Positions 1 to 5,560 of a stretch of DNA of 10,105 nucleotides are shown here, piece by piece. The DNA comes from an uncultured Bacilli bacterium (GTDB taxonomy: Bacteria; Bacillota_I; Bacilli_A; RF39; UBA660). Location of the stretch: positions 1-10,105 of the forward strand of contig CAKOMQ010000030.1 of NCBI GenBank assembly GCA_934096715.1, read 5' to 3'. A model generated the notes under the pieces. The model was not told where the DNA came from and made no database searches. It saw only the letters and a list, made by a program, of their open reading frames with translations. Both the position numbers and the translations under genes were made by a program. The stretch's first letter is position 1. Each line of letters opens with the position of its first letter.

Positions 1-1422
1 CCAACAATGCAAATTAAAACATCTAAGTTATATCTAAATTTAGATGCAAATTTAATGAGTCAAGCAAATGCAGGTAAAACTTATTATGCTAATGAAAACG
101 AGAGTGGACTAGCACTTGAAACTAATCCAAATTATACATTAGCAACAGCACAATTACCAGAAGGAGATGAAGCACTAGATTGTACTTATAATTATAAAGT
201 AACAGCAACAGTAACCAATGAAATTACAGATAATAGTGACTCAGATGTAAAAGTAGTAGTTGGAGAAAAGACAATGACTCTTAAAGAACTTACAACTGCA
301 GGAACTAATGGTATCATAGTAAGTGGAGAAATCAAAAACTTAACAAAAGGACAAAGTGTATCAATACCACTAACAAGTAGTGTAACAAATACAGCAAATA
401 CACAAGATAAATTAGTAGGTAATTCATACACAATAAATATCGAACCATATACAAGTGGAGATAAAAAAGCATTTTTTTGTAAGTTACATGCTGATTCAAT
501 ACCACTAGCAGACCAATTAATCGCAAGTGGAAAATTATGGCAAAGTGGACTAGAAGGCGATGGTTATAGATATACAGGAAGTGGCGCAGTAGGAACATCT
601 ACTAACCCAGATAACTTTATATGTTTTGGTACAAATAACAAATCAGAATGTACAGCAAATCAAGATAAATATATGTATCGTGTATTAGGAGTATTCTCAG
701 ATGCAAATGGAAAAAACCATGTAAAATTAATCAAATATAAACAATTAAGCTCTACATATGCATGGAATGCAGACAGAACAGCAGATATATCATGGGAAAA
801 TAGTGATATGTATAAAGGACTTAATGGAAGCTATTTCTTAACAAATACAACATATGATTACTTGCAAACCACAACATGGTCAAATAAAATAGAAAACTGG
901 ACATGGAGCGCAGTAAATACAAAATCATATGAAGATTATACAAATAATCCGGCTTATTGTTATTCAACAGCAAAAGGAATCTATCTAAATGAGATGCATA
1001 AAATATCATCAGAAACTCTATGTGAGAATAATGGCCAAACATCAATAAATTGTAATGGTGGCGAATGGACAAATCCAAGTGCAAAAATAGGGTTAATGTA
1101 TGCAAGTGATTATACATTATCATTGGGTTCAAGTGCATTATCACTAACAGGAATTGGTGCAAATGCTGCCACATTAAAAACAGGCTGGATGCATCAAAGT
1201 AATAATGACACAACAAAGTCAACCGATGAATGGACACTTTCTCGTCGCGGGGCTATTAGCAATGGCGAATTTTGGGGGTGGGAAGTGTATGGTGACGGTA
1301 GCGTGAATGGCAGTGCTGTGACTATCTCCGATGGGGTCCGTCCAGTCTTCTATCTTACATCGAATCAAGCGTTTTTAAGCGGTGAAGGCTCTTTGGACGA
1401 TCCGTTCATGCTAGCTGAGTAA
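1..1422 (+). CDS. Secreted/surface protein, 5' partial, with C-terminal lectin-fold-like (VRPVFYL) domain
   Basis: The frame is open to the left edge (codons CCA ACA before the ATG at 7) and that ATG has no Shine-Dalgarno site, so the true start and any signal peptide lie outside the window. Numbering from the ATG at 7 (471 residues), residues 1-150 are Thr/Asn/Val-rich and beta-strand-like, reminiscent of TasA/camelysin-type extracellular stalk modules. Residues 175-250 carry a conserved-looking block (LWQSGLEGDGYRYTGSG, then NFICFG and KYMYRVLGVF). Residues 360-471 hold IGLMYASDY, EWTLSR and the ending GVRPVFYL-SGEGSLDDPF. This pattern resembles DUF6273-like and formylglycine-generating-enzyme-like C-terminal domains of gut Bacillota surface proteins; the assignment is from memory of the pattern, not a search. 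Seven Cys residues (59, 158, 206, 215, 318, 339, 349) could form disulfides. A surface or adhesive role is inferred. Codons are A-rich (ACA, GCA, GGA), unlike the T-ending codons of the operon downstream, and the last 180 bases differ again. Confidence 0.75.
   Translation, partial: PTMQIKTSKLYLNLDANLMSQANAGKTYYANENESGLALETNPNYTLATAQLPEGDEALDCTYNYKVTATVTNEITDNSDSDVKVVVGEKTMTLKELTTAGTNGIIVSGEIKNLTKGQSVSIPLTSSVTNTANTQDKLVGNSYTINIEPYTSGDKKAFFCKLHADSIPLADQLIASGKLWQSGLEGDGYRYTGSGAVGTSTNPDNFICFGTNNKSECTANQDKYMYRVLGVFSDANGKNHVKLIKYKQLSSTYAWNADRTADISWENSDMYKGLNGSYFLTNTTYDYLQTTTWSNKIENWTWSAVNTKSYEDYTNNPAYCYSTAKGIYLNEMHKISSETLCENNGQTSINCNGGEWTNPSAKIGLMYASDYTLSLGSSALSLTGIGANAATLKTGWMHQSNNDTTKSTDEWTLSRRGAISNGEFWGWEVYGDGSVNGSAVTISDGVRPVFYLTSNQAFLSGEGSLDDPFMLAE
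1241..1422 (+). other. Compositionally foreign 3' tail of the surface-protein gene (possible variable region or exchanged cassette)
   Basis: By hand count, bases 1241-1420 are about 52% GC (93/180), against about 37% (67/180) in the preceding 180 bases of the same frame. Between 1141-1240 and 1241-1340, A drops from 40 to 17 per hundred and G rises from 19 to 40. Arg codons become CGT/CGC, whereas the downstream operon mostly uses AGA. The segment encodes residues 412-471, from the end of the EWTLSR motif to the stop, which is exactly the end of a lectin-like domain. Diversity-generating retroelement variable regions sit at this position and arise by adenine-specific mutagenesis of a template, so A depletion would fit. 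No reverse transcriptase or template repeat is in the window. Gene conversion from a higher-GC paralogue is the alternative. Confidence 0.5.
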
Positions 1423-1526
1423 CTGACTTTATAGATGTTAATATAAAAACTGATAAAGTAAAAAGGATAGAAATAACTCTTGATAATATGATTATTCCAA
1501 AAGATGGAGAAGAGTTTGATATATAA
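1423..1526 (+). pseudogene. Orphan coding-like tail after the surface-protein stop
   Basis: In a different frame from the upstream gene, codons run open from 1419 to a TAA at 1524-1526, giving about 34 residues with an alternating hydrophobic/charged pattern (for example VKRIEITLDNMIIPKDGEE). There is no start codon with a ribosome site, so it would not be translated alone. Composition returns abruptly to AT-rich here. It may be the stranded 3' end of an earlier gene whose upstream part was replaced by the GC-rich tail. An open run of this length is also possible by chance, so the call is weak. Confidence 0.3.
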
Positions 1527-1528
1527 AT

Positions 1529-1564
1529 AAAAAATAATCGCTTTTAGTTTAACGATTATTTTTT
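1529..1564. terminator. Bidirectional Rho-independent terminator between convergent genes
   Basis: Bases 1529-1540 (AAAAAATAATCG) pair perfectly with 1553-1564 (CGATTATTTTTT), leaving a 12-base loop. The T run serves plus-strand transcription, and the A run on the 5' side serves the minus strand. The hairpin overlaps the last codons of the minus-strand AlbA_2 gene, whose stop is at 1556-1558, and follows the orphan tail of the surface-protein region, so it can end transcription from both sides. Confidence 0.75.
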
Positions 1565-2347
1565 TAATTGATAATATGTGTTTTTACCACTGTCATTTCT
1601 ATATAGAATGCCACTATTAATCATGTTTTTGAGTATTCCATTAGTTCTTGTTTTAGATAAACCTAATAAAGATTCTGCAGTAATTCTGTTTAAAAAATTA
1701 TTTGTTTTTAGATATCGTATTAATACATTTTCTTGCATTGATATTCCACCATATACATTTTGTGAATCAAATTCGTTATCATAATTTATATTATATAATG
1801 ATATTTTAAATAAATTATCAGAATTTAAAATATGTAATGATTTAAATTTGTTATTATCAAGTGTAACATTAATTTTTTTAAATGCATCAATTAAATAATC
1901 AAAATGTAGATTTTGATTTTGAGAAATATTACTTTCAAATGATTTTGAATTACTTTCTATTAATAATTTTTTAATTCCTTCTTCTGTTGCTTGAATAGAA
2001 GTATTACCAAATCTTAAATATACACCTGCAGGCTTTAATCCTTTTTCTGTAATATAATATGGTTTATTATCTCCTTCGCATATTTTAATTACTATTATAT
2101 CTTTTTTATTAATTTTTTCGATATATAATTTAGTATTTAGTGTTAAATCAGATTTTATATTATCGTGAATCATACTACTTATAGTTTCTAAATTTTTTTT
2201 GGCATTTTTTAAACCAACTACTTTACCATTATCATCAATACCTATATAAATAGTACCATCGTTTGAGTTAGCAAATGCTACTATTTCTTTTTTTAAGTCT
2301 TTAGTGACTTTTAATTTTAACTCTGTAAATTGACTTGATTCAAACAT
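1556..2347 (-). CDS. Short AlbA_2 (Schlafen-like) putative DNA/RNA-binding protein with winged-helix tail
   Basis: The 263-residue product begins MFESSQFTELK. Residues 1-46 carry the AlbA_2 signature: ESS...TELK, then KKEIVAFANSNDGTIYIGID and DDNGKVVGL. The domain closes with KPYYITEKGLKPAGVYLRFG (95-114). Residues about 205-263 look like a winged helix (ENVLIRYLKTNNF, SLLGLSKTRTNGILKNMINSGIL). Full-length relatives of this COG2865-like group are roughly 400-500 residues, with a divergent GHKL-type ATPase region between these two parts. Here that region is missing, with the join at about residues 187-207. The frame is intact, so this is either a compact derivative or an in-frame deletion. ATG 2347 is preferred because GGTGA lies 5 bases upstream; the GTG at 2359 sits inside that site and lacks its own. 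Relatives are annotated as transcriptional regulators or in defence or stress contexts; the function here is unknown. Confidence 0.8.
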   Translation of the reverse strand: MFESSQFTELKLKVTKDLKKEIVAFANSNDGTIYIGIDDNGKVVGLKNAKKNLETISSMIHDNIKSDLTLNTKLYIEKINKKDIIVIKICEGDNKPYYITEKGLKPAGVYLRFGNTSIQATEEGIKKLLIESNSKSFESNISQNQNLHFDYLIDAFKKINVTLDNNKFKSLHILNSDNLFKISLYNINYDNEFDSQNVYGGISMQENVLIRYLKTNNFLNRITAESLLGLSKTRTNGILKNMINSGILYRNDSGKNTYYQLKK

Positions 2348-2365
2348 AATTATCACCACACATTA

Positions 2366-2394
2366 ATTATAAAAATATATGACAATATAGCCAA
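2366..2394 (-). promoter_or_regulatory. Sigma-A-type promoter of the AlbA_2 gene
   Basis: On the minus strand, TTGGCT (2394-2389) and a perfect TATAAT (2371-2366) are separated by 17 bases. They lie 18 bases upstream of the preferred ATG, so the 5' untranslated region would be very short but would still contain the GGTGA ribosome site. The -35 is a 4/6 match. Confidence 0.65.
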
Positions 2395-2398
2395 CATT

Positions 2399-2426
2399 TT
2401 CGACCGCATTCGACCGTTTTCGAAAT
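2399..2426. repeat. Three direct repeats at a 10-base period upstream of the AlbA_2 promoter
   Basis: TTCGACCG occurs at 2399-2406 and 2409-2416, and a degenerate TTCGAAAT at 2419-2426, each start 10 bases apart. This places the copies on one face of the helix, immediately upstream of the minus-strand -35. The spacing suggests a protein-binding array, such as an activator or autoregulator site. That role is inferred; the repeats are directly visible. Confidence 0.55.
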
Positions 2427-2442
2427 GAAGAAGGCAATGAAA

Positions 2443-2461
2443 TGGTGACAAATTGTCACCA
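2443..2461. promoter_or_regulatory. Perfect 9-bp inverted repeat, operator-like
   Basis: TGGTGACAA, one central A, then TTGTCACCA: nine base pairs without mismatch, in a stretch with no T tail. It lies between the divergent promoters of the AlbA_2 gene (about 50 bases beyond its -35) and the hisS operon. A 19-base palindrome with a one-base centre is typical of a dimeric helix-turn-helix repressor site. No regulator can be named from the sequence. Confidence 0.5.
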
Positions 2462-2552
2462 GTTGAAATTAAAGACTCAATATTATAAATATTGACTTAT
2501 AGTGAACATGCCACAATAGTATCAGGAGAATATAAAGATATAATACTGACTT

Positions 2553-2579
2553 TTGACGTAAATTATAGTATAGTATAAT
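2553..2579 (+). promoter_or_regulatory. Candidate promoter of the hisS-asnS-aspS-gatCAB operon
   Basis: TTGACG (2553-2558) and a perfect TATAAT (2574-2579) are spaced by 15 bases; reading the -35 as TTTGAC gives 16. The -10 is the last unit of a TATAG-TATAG-TATAA pentamer run. Transcription would start near 2586, about 100 bases before Stem I of the T-box and about 310 bases before hisS. The short spacing lowers confidence. Confidence 0.5.
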
Positions 2580-2625
2580 TGTATTAATATGAGAATGTTT
2601 GTTTCTTAGGAGTGGTGGTTTATAG

Positions 2626-2662
2626 AAAACTAATAAAAAACACTTGAATACTAATTAGTTTT
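2626..2662 (+). other. Hairpin in the 5' leader upstream of T-box Stem I
   Basis: AAAACTAAT (2626-2634) pairs perfectly with ATTAGTTTT (2654-2662) around a 19-base A-rich loop. It lies between the promoter and the T-box and is not part of the standard T-box fold. The 3' arm ends in TTTT but no longer U run follows, so it is a weak terminator at most. Confidence 0.35.
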
Positions 2663-2685
2663 GGAGTAAAATGAATATATAATTT

Positions 2686-2876
2686 TTTCTAAGGAAGGAA
2701 AAGTAGTTTTATAATTTATAGTTTAAAGCGAAGACGGTTGGTGAGAAAGTCAAACAGGATTATAAAATGAAGACACTTTCGTAATTAGAAACGCGAATAT
2801 GGCGATAATGTAATGAGACCTAGAAGTAAGGTGGTACCGCGAGAATACTCGCCCTTACATGTTCTAGGTCTTTTTT
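2686..2876 (+). promoter_or_regulatory. T-box riboswitch leader (uncharged-tRNA sensor) of the aminoacyl-tRNA operon
   Basis: Stem I is closed by TTTCTAA (2686-2692) with TTAGAAA (2785-2791). Above it lie AGTA (2702-2705), a middle helix TTTTATAAT (2707-2715) with ATTATAAAA (2759-2767), and the distal AGCGA and GGTTGGTGAGAAA loop closed by GAC/GTC (2733-2751). The 3' side of the specifier loop reads TGAAGACACTTTC (2768-2780), so GAC (Asp, 2772-2774, followed by the usual A) or CAC (His, 2774-2776) can be the specifier. A small CGC/GCG hairpin follows (2792-2804). The T-box AAGGTGGTACCGCG is at 2828-2841. The antiterminator is GTAAGG/CCTTAC and GCGAG/CTCGC around the seven-base TGGTACC bulge that pairs with the tRNA acceptor end. 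The U in TGGU would pair with an A or G discriminator, which fits tRNA-Asp or tRNA-Asn (G73) better than a bacterial tRNA-His (C73). Confidence 0.93.
2816..2876 (+). terminator. T-box-controlled transcription terminator
   Basis: AGACCTAGAA (2816-2825) pairs over ten bases with TTCTAGGTCT (2862-2871) and is followed by a run of T through 2876, 19 bases before hisS. Unusually, the two arms flank the whole antiterminator rather than using its 3' half, so the competition between the two folds is not obvious from base pairing alone. Confidence 0.8.
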
Positions 2877-2895
2877 AAGAAATGGAGATGATTTA

Positions 2896-4158
2896 GTGAT
2901 CGCTAAACAAAAAGGTTGTGTAGATATTAAAGGAAAAGATGCTTTAATATGGAAGTATGTGAATGAAACAATTGATGCATTTATGTCTAATTATAATTAT
3001 GAGTTTATTAGAACTCCAGTATTTGAAGCTAGTGAACTATTCCATAGAAGTGTAGGAGAATCTTCTGATATTGTTAAAAAAGAAACTTATGATTTTAAAG
3101 ATAAAGGTAATAGAAATATTACCTTAAGACCTGAAGGAACAGCTAGTGTAGTTAGAAGTTATATTGAAGATAAAGAATATGCTCTTCCTGATGCGAAAAA
3201 GTATTATTATAATGAAACTATGTATAGATATGAAAGACCCCAAAGTGGTAGATTAAGAGAATTTACTCAATATGGTATAGAAGTACTTGGTAGTAATGAT
3301 CCAGTAGTTGATGCTGAAGTTATAAGTATTGCTTATCGTATTCCGGAGTCTTTAGGTTTTGATAATTTACAAGTAAATATTAATTCTTTAGGAGATAAAG
3401 AATCTAGAGAAAATTATAAGAGTGCTTTAGTAGATTATTTAGAACCGCATATAAATGACTTATGTGAAGATTGTCAAGAAAGATTTAAGATTAATCCGCT
3501 TAGAATACTTGATTGTAAAGTGGATGGAGATAGTGATATTATCAAGAATGCTCCAAAAACTATTGATTATTTAAATGATGAAAGTAAGAGTAGATTTGAA
3601 ACTGTTTTAAAGTACTTAGATTTAATGGGTATTGATTATGAAGTTGATCCTAAAATAGTTAGAGGACTAGATTATTATGACCATACTGTATTTGAATTAG
3701 TTAGTTTGGATTCATTTACTAAATCTACTGATGTGCTTGCTGGTGGTGGAAGATATAATAAACTTATTACGGAATTAGATGGTCCAGAAAGTTATGGTAT
3801 TGGATTTGCTAGTGGTATAGATAGACTTGTTTTAAAACTAAAAGAAATGGAAATGTATAAAAATATAACTAACAATGTTGATGTTTATATTATGTATGTT
3901 AATGAAGAAGAAAAATTGCATGCTGTAGTCTTGGCTGAAACTTTAAGATTAAATGGAATTAAGACTGAAATGGATAATATGGCTAGAGGACTTAAAGGGC
4001 AATTTAAGGCAGCTGATAGACTTAATAGTCAAAAATTAATTATCTTAAATAGTGAAGATTTAAGTAAAGGTTTAATAAATGTAAAAGATAATTTAACTAA
4101 AGAAGAAGAAAAAGTAGATGAAAATGATATAGTAGATTACCTAATTAGTAATTTATAG
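2896..4158 (+). CDS. hisS: Histidyl-tRNA synthetase (HisRS)
   Basis: This cytoplasmic class II synthetase attaches His to tRNA-His using ATP. The 420-residue length is normal. Motif 1 is around 39-60 (RTPVFEASELFHRSVGE), ATP-site TLRPEGTA is at 76-83, and motif 2 YRYERPQSGRLREFTQYG is at 110-127. The HisRS-specific RGLDYYDHTVFE is at 256-267, motif 3 GIGFASGIDRLVL at 301-313, and the anticodon-binding domain from about 327 to the end. The N-terminus reads KGCVDIKG where many HisRS have KGT-D-LP. The GTG start at 2896 is chosen because GGAG (2884-2887) lies 8 bases upstream; the ATG at 2888 stops after two codons. It is the first gene of the operon, directly behind the T-box terminator, and asnS follows 11 bases after its stop. 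Confidence 0.97.
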   Translation: MIAKQKGCVDIKGKDALIWKYVNETIDAFMSNYNYEFIRTPVFEASELFHRSVGESSDIVKKETYDFKDKGNRNITLRPEGTASVVRSYIEDKEYALPDAKKYYYNETMYRYERPQSGRLREFTQYGIEVLGSNDPVVDAEVISIAYRIPESLGFDNLQVNINSLGDKESRENYKSALVDYLEPHINDLCEDCQERFKINPLRILDCKVDGDSDIIKNAPKTIDYLNDESKSRFETVLKYLDLMGIDYEVDPKIVRGLDYYDHTVFELVSLDSFTKSTDVLAGGGRYNKLITELDGPESYGIGFASGIDRLVLKLKEMEMYKNITNNVDVYIMYVNEEEKLHAVVLAETLRLNGIKTEMDNMARGLKGQFKAADRLNSQKLIILNSEDLSKGLINVKDNLTKEEEKVDENDIVDYLISNL

Positions 4159-4169
4159 AAAGGAAAATT

Positions 4170-5555
4170 ATGAAAGTAACAGAGATTAATGATATATTAA
4201 AAAGTCCTTTAGAATACTTAGATAAAGAAGTGTTCTTAAAAGGATGGATTAGAAATAATAGAAGTCAAGCTCATTATGGATTTATTGATTTCCATGATGG
4301 TACTAACTTTAATACTTTGCAAATAGTTTATGAAGAAAACTTAGATAATTTTGATGAAGTTAGTAAAATGCTTGTAGGTACTAGTATTGAAGTTAAAGGG
4401 ATATTTATTAAATCTAGTGGTAAACAAGATTATGAATTGAAAGCAACAAGTATTGTACTTCATGGTGCTTGTAGTGAAGATTATCCTATTCAACCGAAAA
4501 GACATACAAGAGAGTTCTTACGTGAAGTAGCTTATCTTCGCCCTAGAACTAATCTTTATAATGCTATATTCAGAATAAGAAGTTTAGCGTCTTTAGCGAT
4601 ACATGATTACTTTGGTAAAAAGAACTATGTATATGTTCATACACCACTTCTTACTTGTGCTGATTGTGAAGGTAGTGGAGAAATGTTTAAAGTAACTACC
4701 CTTGATTTTGATAACTTACCATTTGATGAAAACGGAAAAATAGATTTTAAAAAAGATTTATTTGGAAGAGAAACATTTATTACTGGAAGTGGTCAATTAC
4801 ATGGTGAAACATTTGCAATGGCATATAAGAAGATCTATACCTTTGGTCCTACATTTAGAAGTGAAAACTCAAATACTAAAACACATGCTAATGAATTCTG
4901 GATGATTGAACCAGAAATAGCGTTCTGTGATTTAGAAGAATTAATGGATATAGAAGAAGATATGATTAAGCATATTGTTAAGTATGTTCTAGATAATGGT
5001 AGAAGTGAATTAGAATTTTTAAATAAATTTGTTGATTCTAGTTTAATAGAAAGACTTGAAAAGCTTTTAAATAGTAATTTTGTTAGAATAGATCACAAGG
5101 ATGTAGTAGATATTCTAATTAATAGTGGAGTAGATTTTGAATTTAAACCAGGATATGAAGATGATATTCAAAAAGAACATGAAAGATTTATTACTGAATA
5201 CTTTAATGGTCCAGTATTTATTAAGAATTGGCCTAAAGATATAAAATCATTCTATATGAAACTTAATAGTGATAATAAAACAGTAGCGGCAGTTGATTTA
5301 GAAGTACCAGGTATTGGAGAGTTAATTGGTGGTAGTGAGAGAGAAAATGACTATGATAAGTTAGTTAAAAGATTAGAAGATTTACATTTAAGTAAAAGTA
5401 ATATTCAATGGTATTTAAATTTAAGAAGATATGGAGGATGTGTTCACTCAGGATTTGGACTTGGATTTGAAAGACTTGTAATGTATCTAACTGGGGTAGA
5501 TAATATAAGAGATGTTATACCTTATCCAAGAACTCCTAAGAATTGTGAATATTAA
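4170..5555 (+). CDS. asnS: Asparaginyl-tRNA synthetase (AsnRS)
   Basis: This class IIb synthetase charges tRNA-Asn with Asn in the cytoplasm. The product is 461 residues, the usual size. An OB-fold anticodon-binding domain occupies about residues 18-98 (VFLKGWIRNNR...). The catalytic part contains AYLRPRTNLYNAIFRIRS (121-138), TGSGQLHGE (205-213), motif 2 from TFGPTFRSENSNTKTHANEF (224-243), and motif 3 HSGFGLGFERLVMYLTG (426-442) with the terminal DVIPYPRTP. These features separate it from AspRS, which lacks the GSGQL and PYPRTP forms. AAAGGA precedes the ATG. It sits between hisS and aspS. Its presence means Asn-tRNA can be made directly, without the amidotransferase encoded downstream. Confidence 0.97.
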   Translation: MKVTEINDILKSPLEYLDKEVFLKGWIRNNRSQAHYGFIDFHDGTNFNTLQIVYEENLDNFDEVSKMLVGTSIEVKGIFIKSSGKQDYELKATSIVLHGACSEDYPIQPKRHTREFLREVAYLRPRTNLYNAIFRIRSLASLAIHDYFGKKNYVYVHTPLLTCADCEGSGEMFKVTTLDFDNLPFDENGKIDFKKDLFGRETFITGSGQLHGETFAMAYKKIYTFGPTFRSENSNTKTHANEFWMIEPEIAFCDLEELMDIEEDMIKHIVKYVLDNGRSELEFLNKFVDSSLIERLEKLLNSNFVRIDHKDVVDILINSGVDFEFKPGYEDDIQKEHERFITEYFNGPVFIKNWPKDIKSFYMKLNSDNKTVAAVDLEVPGIGELIGGSERENDYDKLVKRLEDLHLSKSNIQWYLNLRRYGGCVHSGFGLGFERLVMYLTGVDNIRDVIPYPRTPKNCEY

Positions 5556-5560
5556 TAATT

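Larger units (their letters stand above)
2348..2895. other. Divergent intergenic region between the AlbA_2 gene and the hisS operon
   Basis: No convincing gene is present in these 548 bases. From left to right they hold the AlbA_2 ribosome site and promoter, the phased repeats, the palindrome, about 90 bases without clear signals (2462-2552), the operon promoter, about 100 bases of 5' leader with one hairpin, and the T-box riboswitch. Two overlapping open stretches of about 30 codons, ending at 2495 and 2578, have no start site and are treated as chance or possible relics. Confidence 0.6.

Noticed and set aside
192..1237. Minus-strand open frames of 79-138 codons opposite the surface-protein gene.
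   Set aside because: They are shadows of the A-rich plus-strand coding sequence, rich in Leu/His/Tyr, without ribosome sites or recognisable domains.
2391..2578. Two overlapping open stretches (2391-2495 and 2489-2578) whose translations look partly protein-like, for example a GEYKDIILTFDVNY segment.
   Set aside because: Neither has a start codon with a ribosome site, each is only about 30 codons, and they overlap promoters and repeats. Runs of this length are expected by chance in such sequence; at most they are relics.
2612..2647. GTG-started 11-codon reading frame in the operon leader, a possible leader peptide.
   Set aside because: The purine-rich stretch is too close to the GTG, the peptide has no run of regulatory codons (no His or Asp), and the T-box already explains control.
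2671..2682. GGAG-spaced ATG with three codons then a stop, just before Stem I.
   Set aside because: Too short to be a gene, and it overlaps the base of the T-box region; probably chance.
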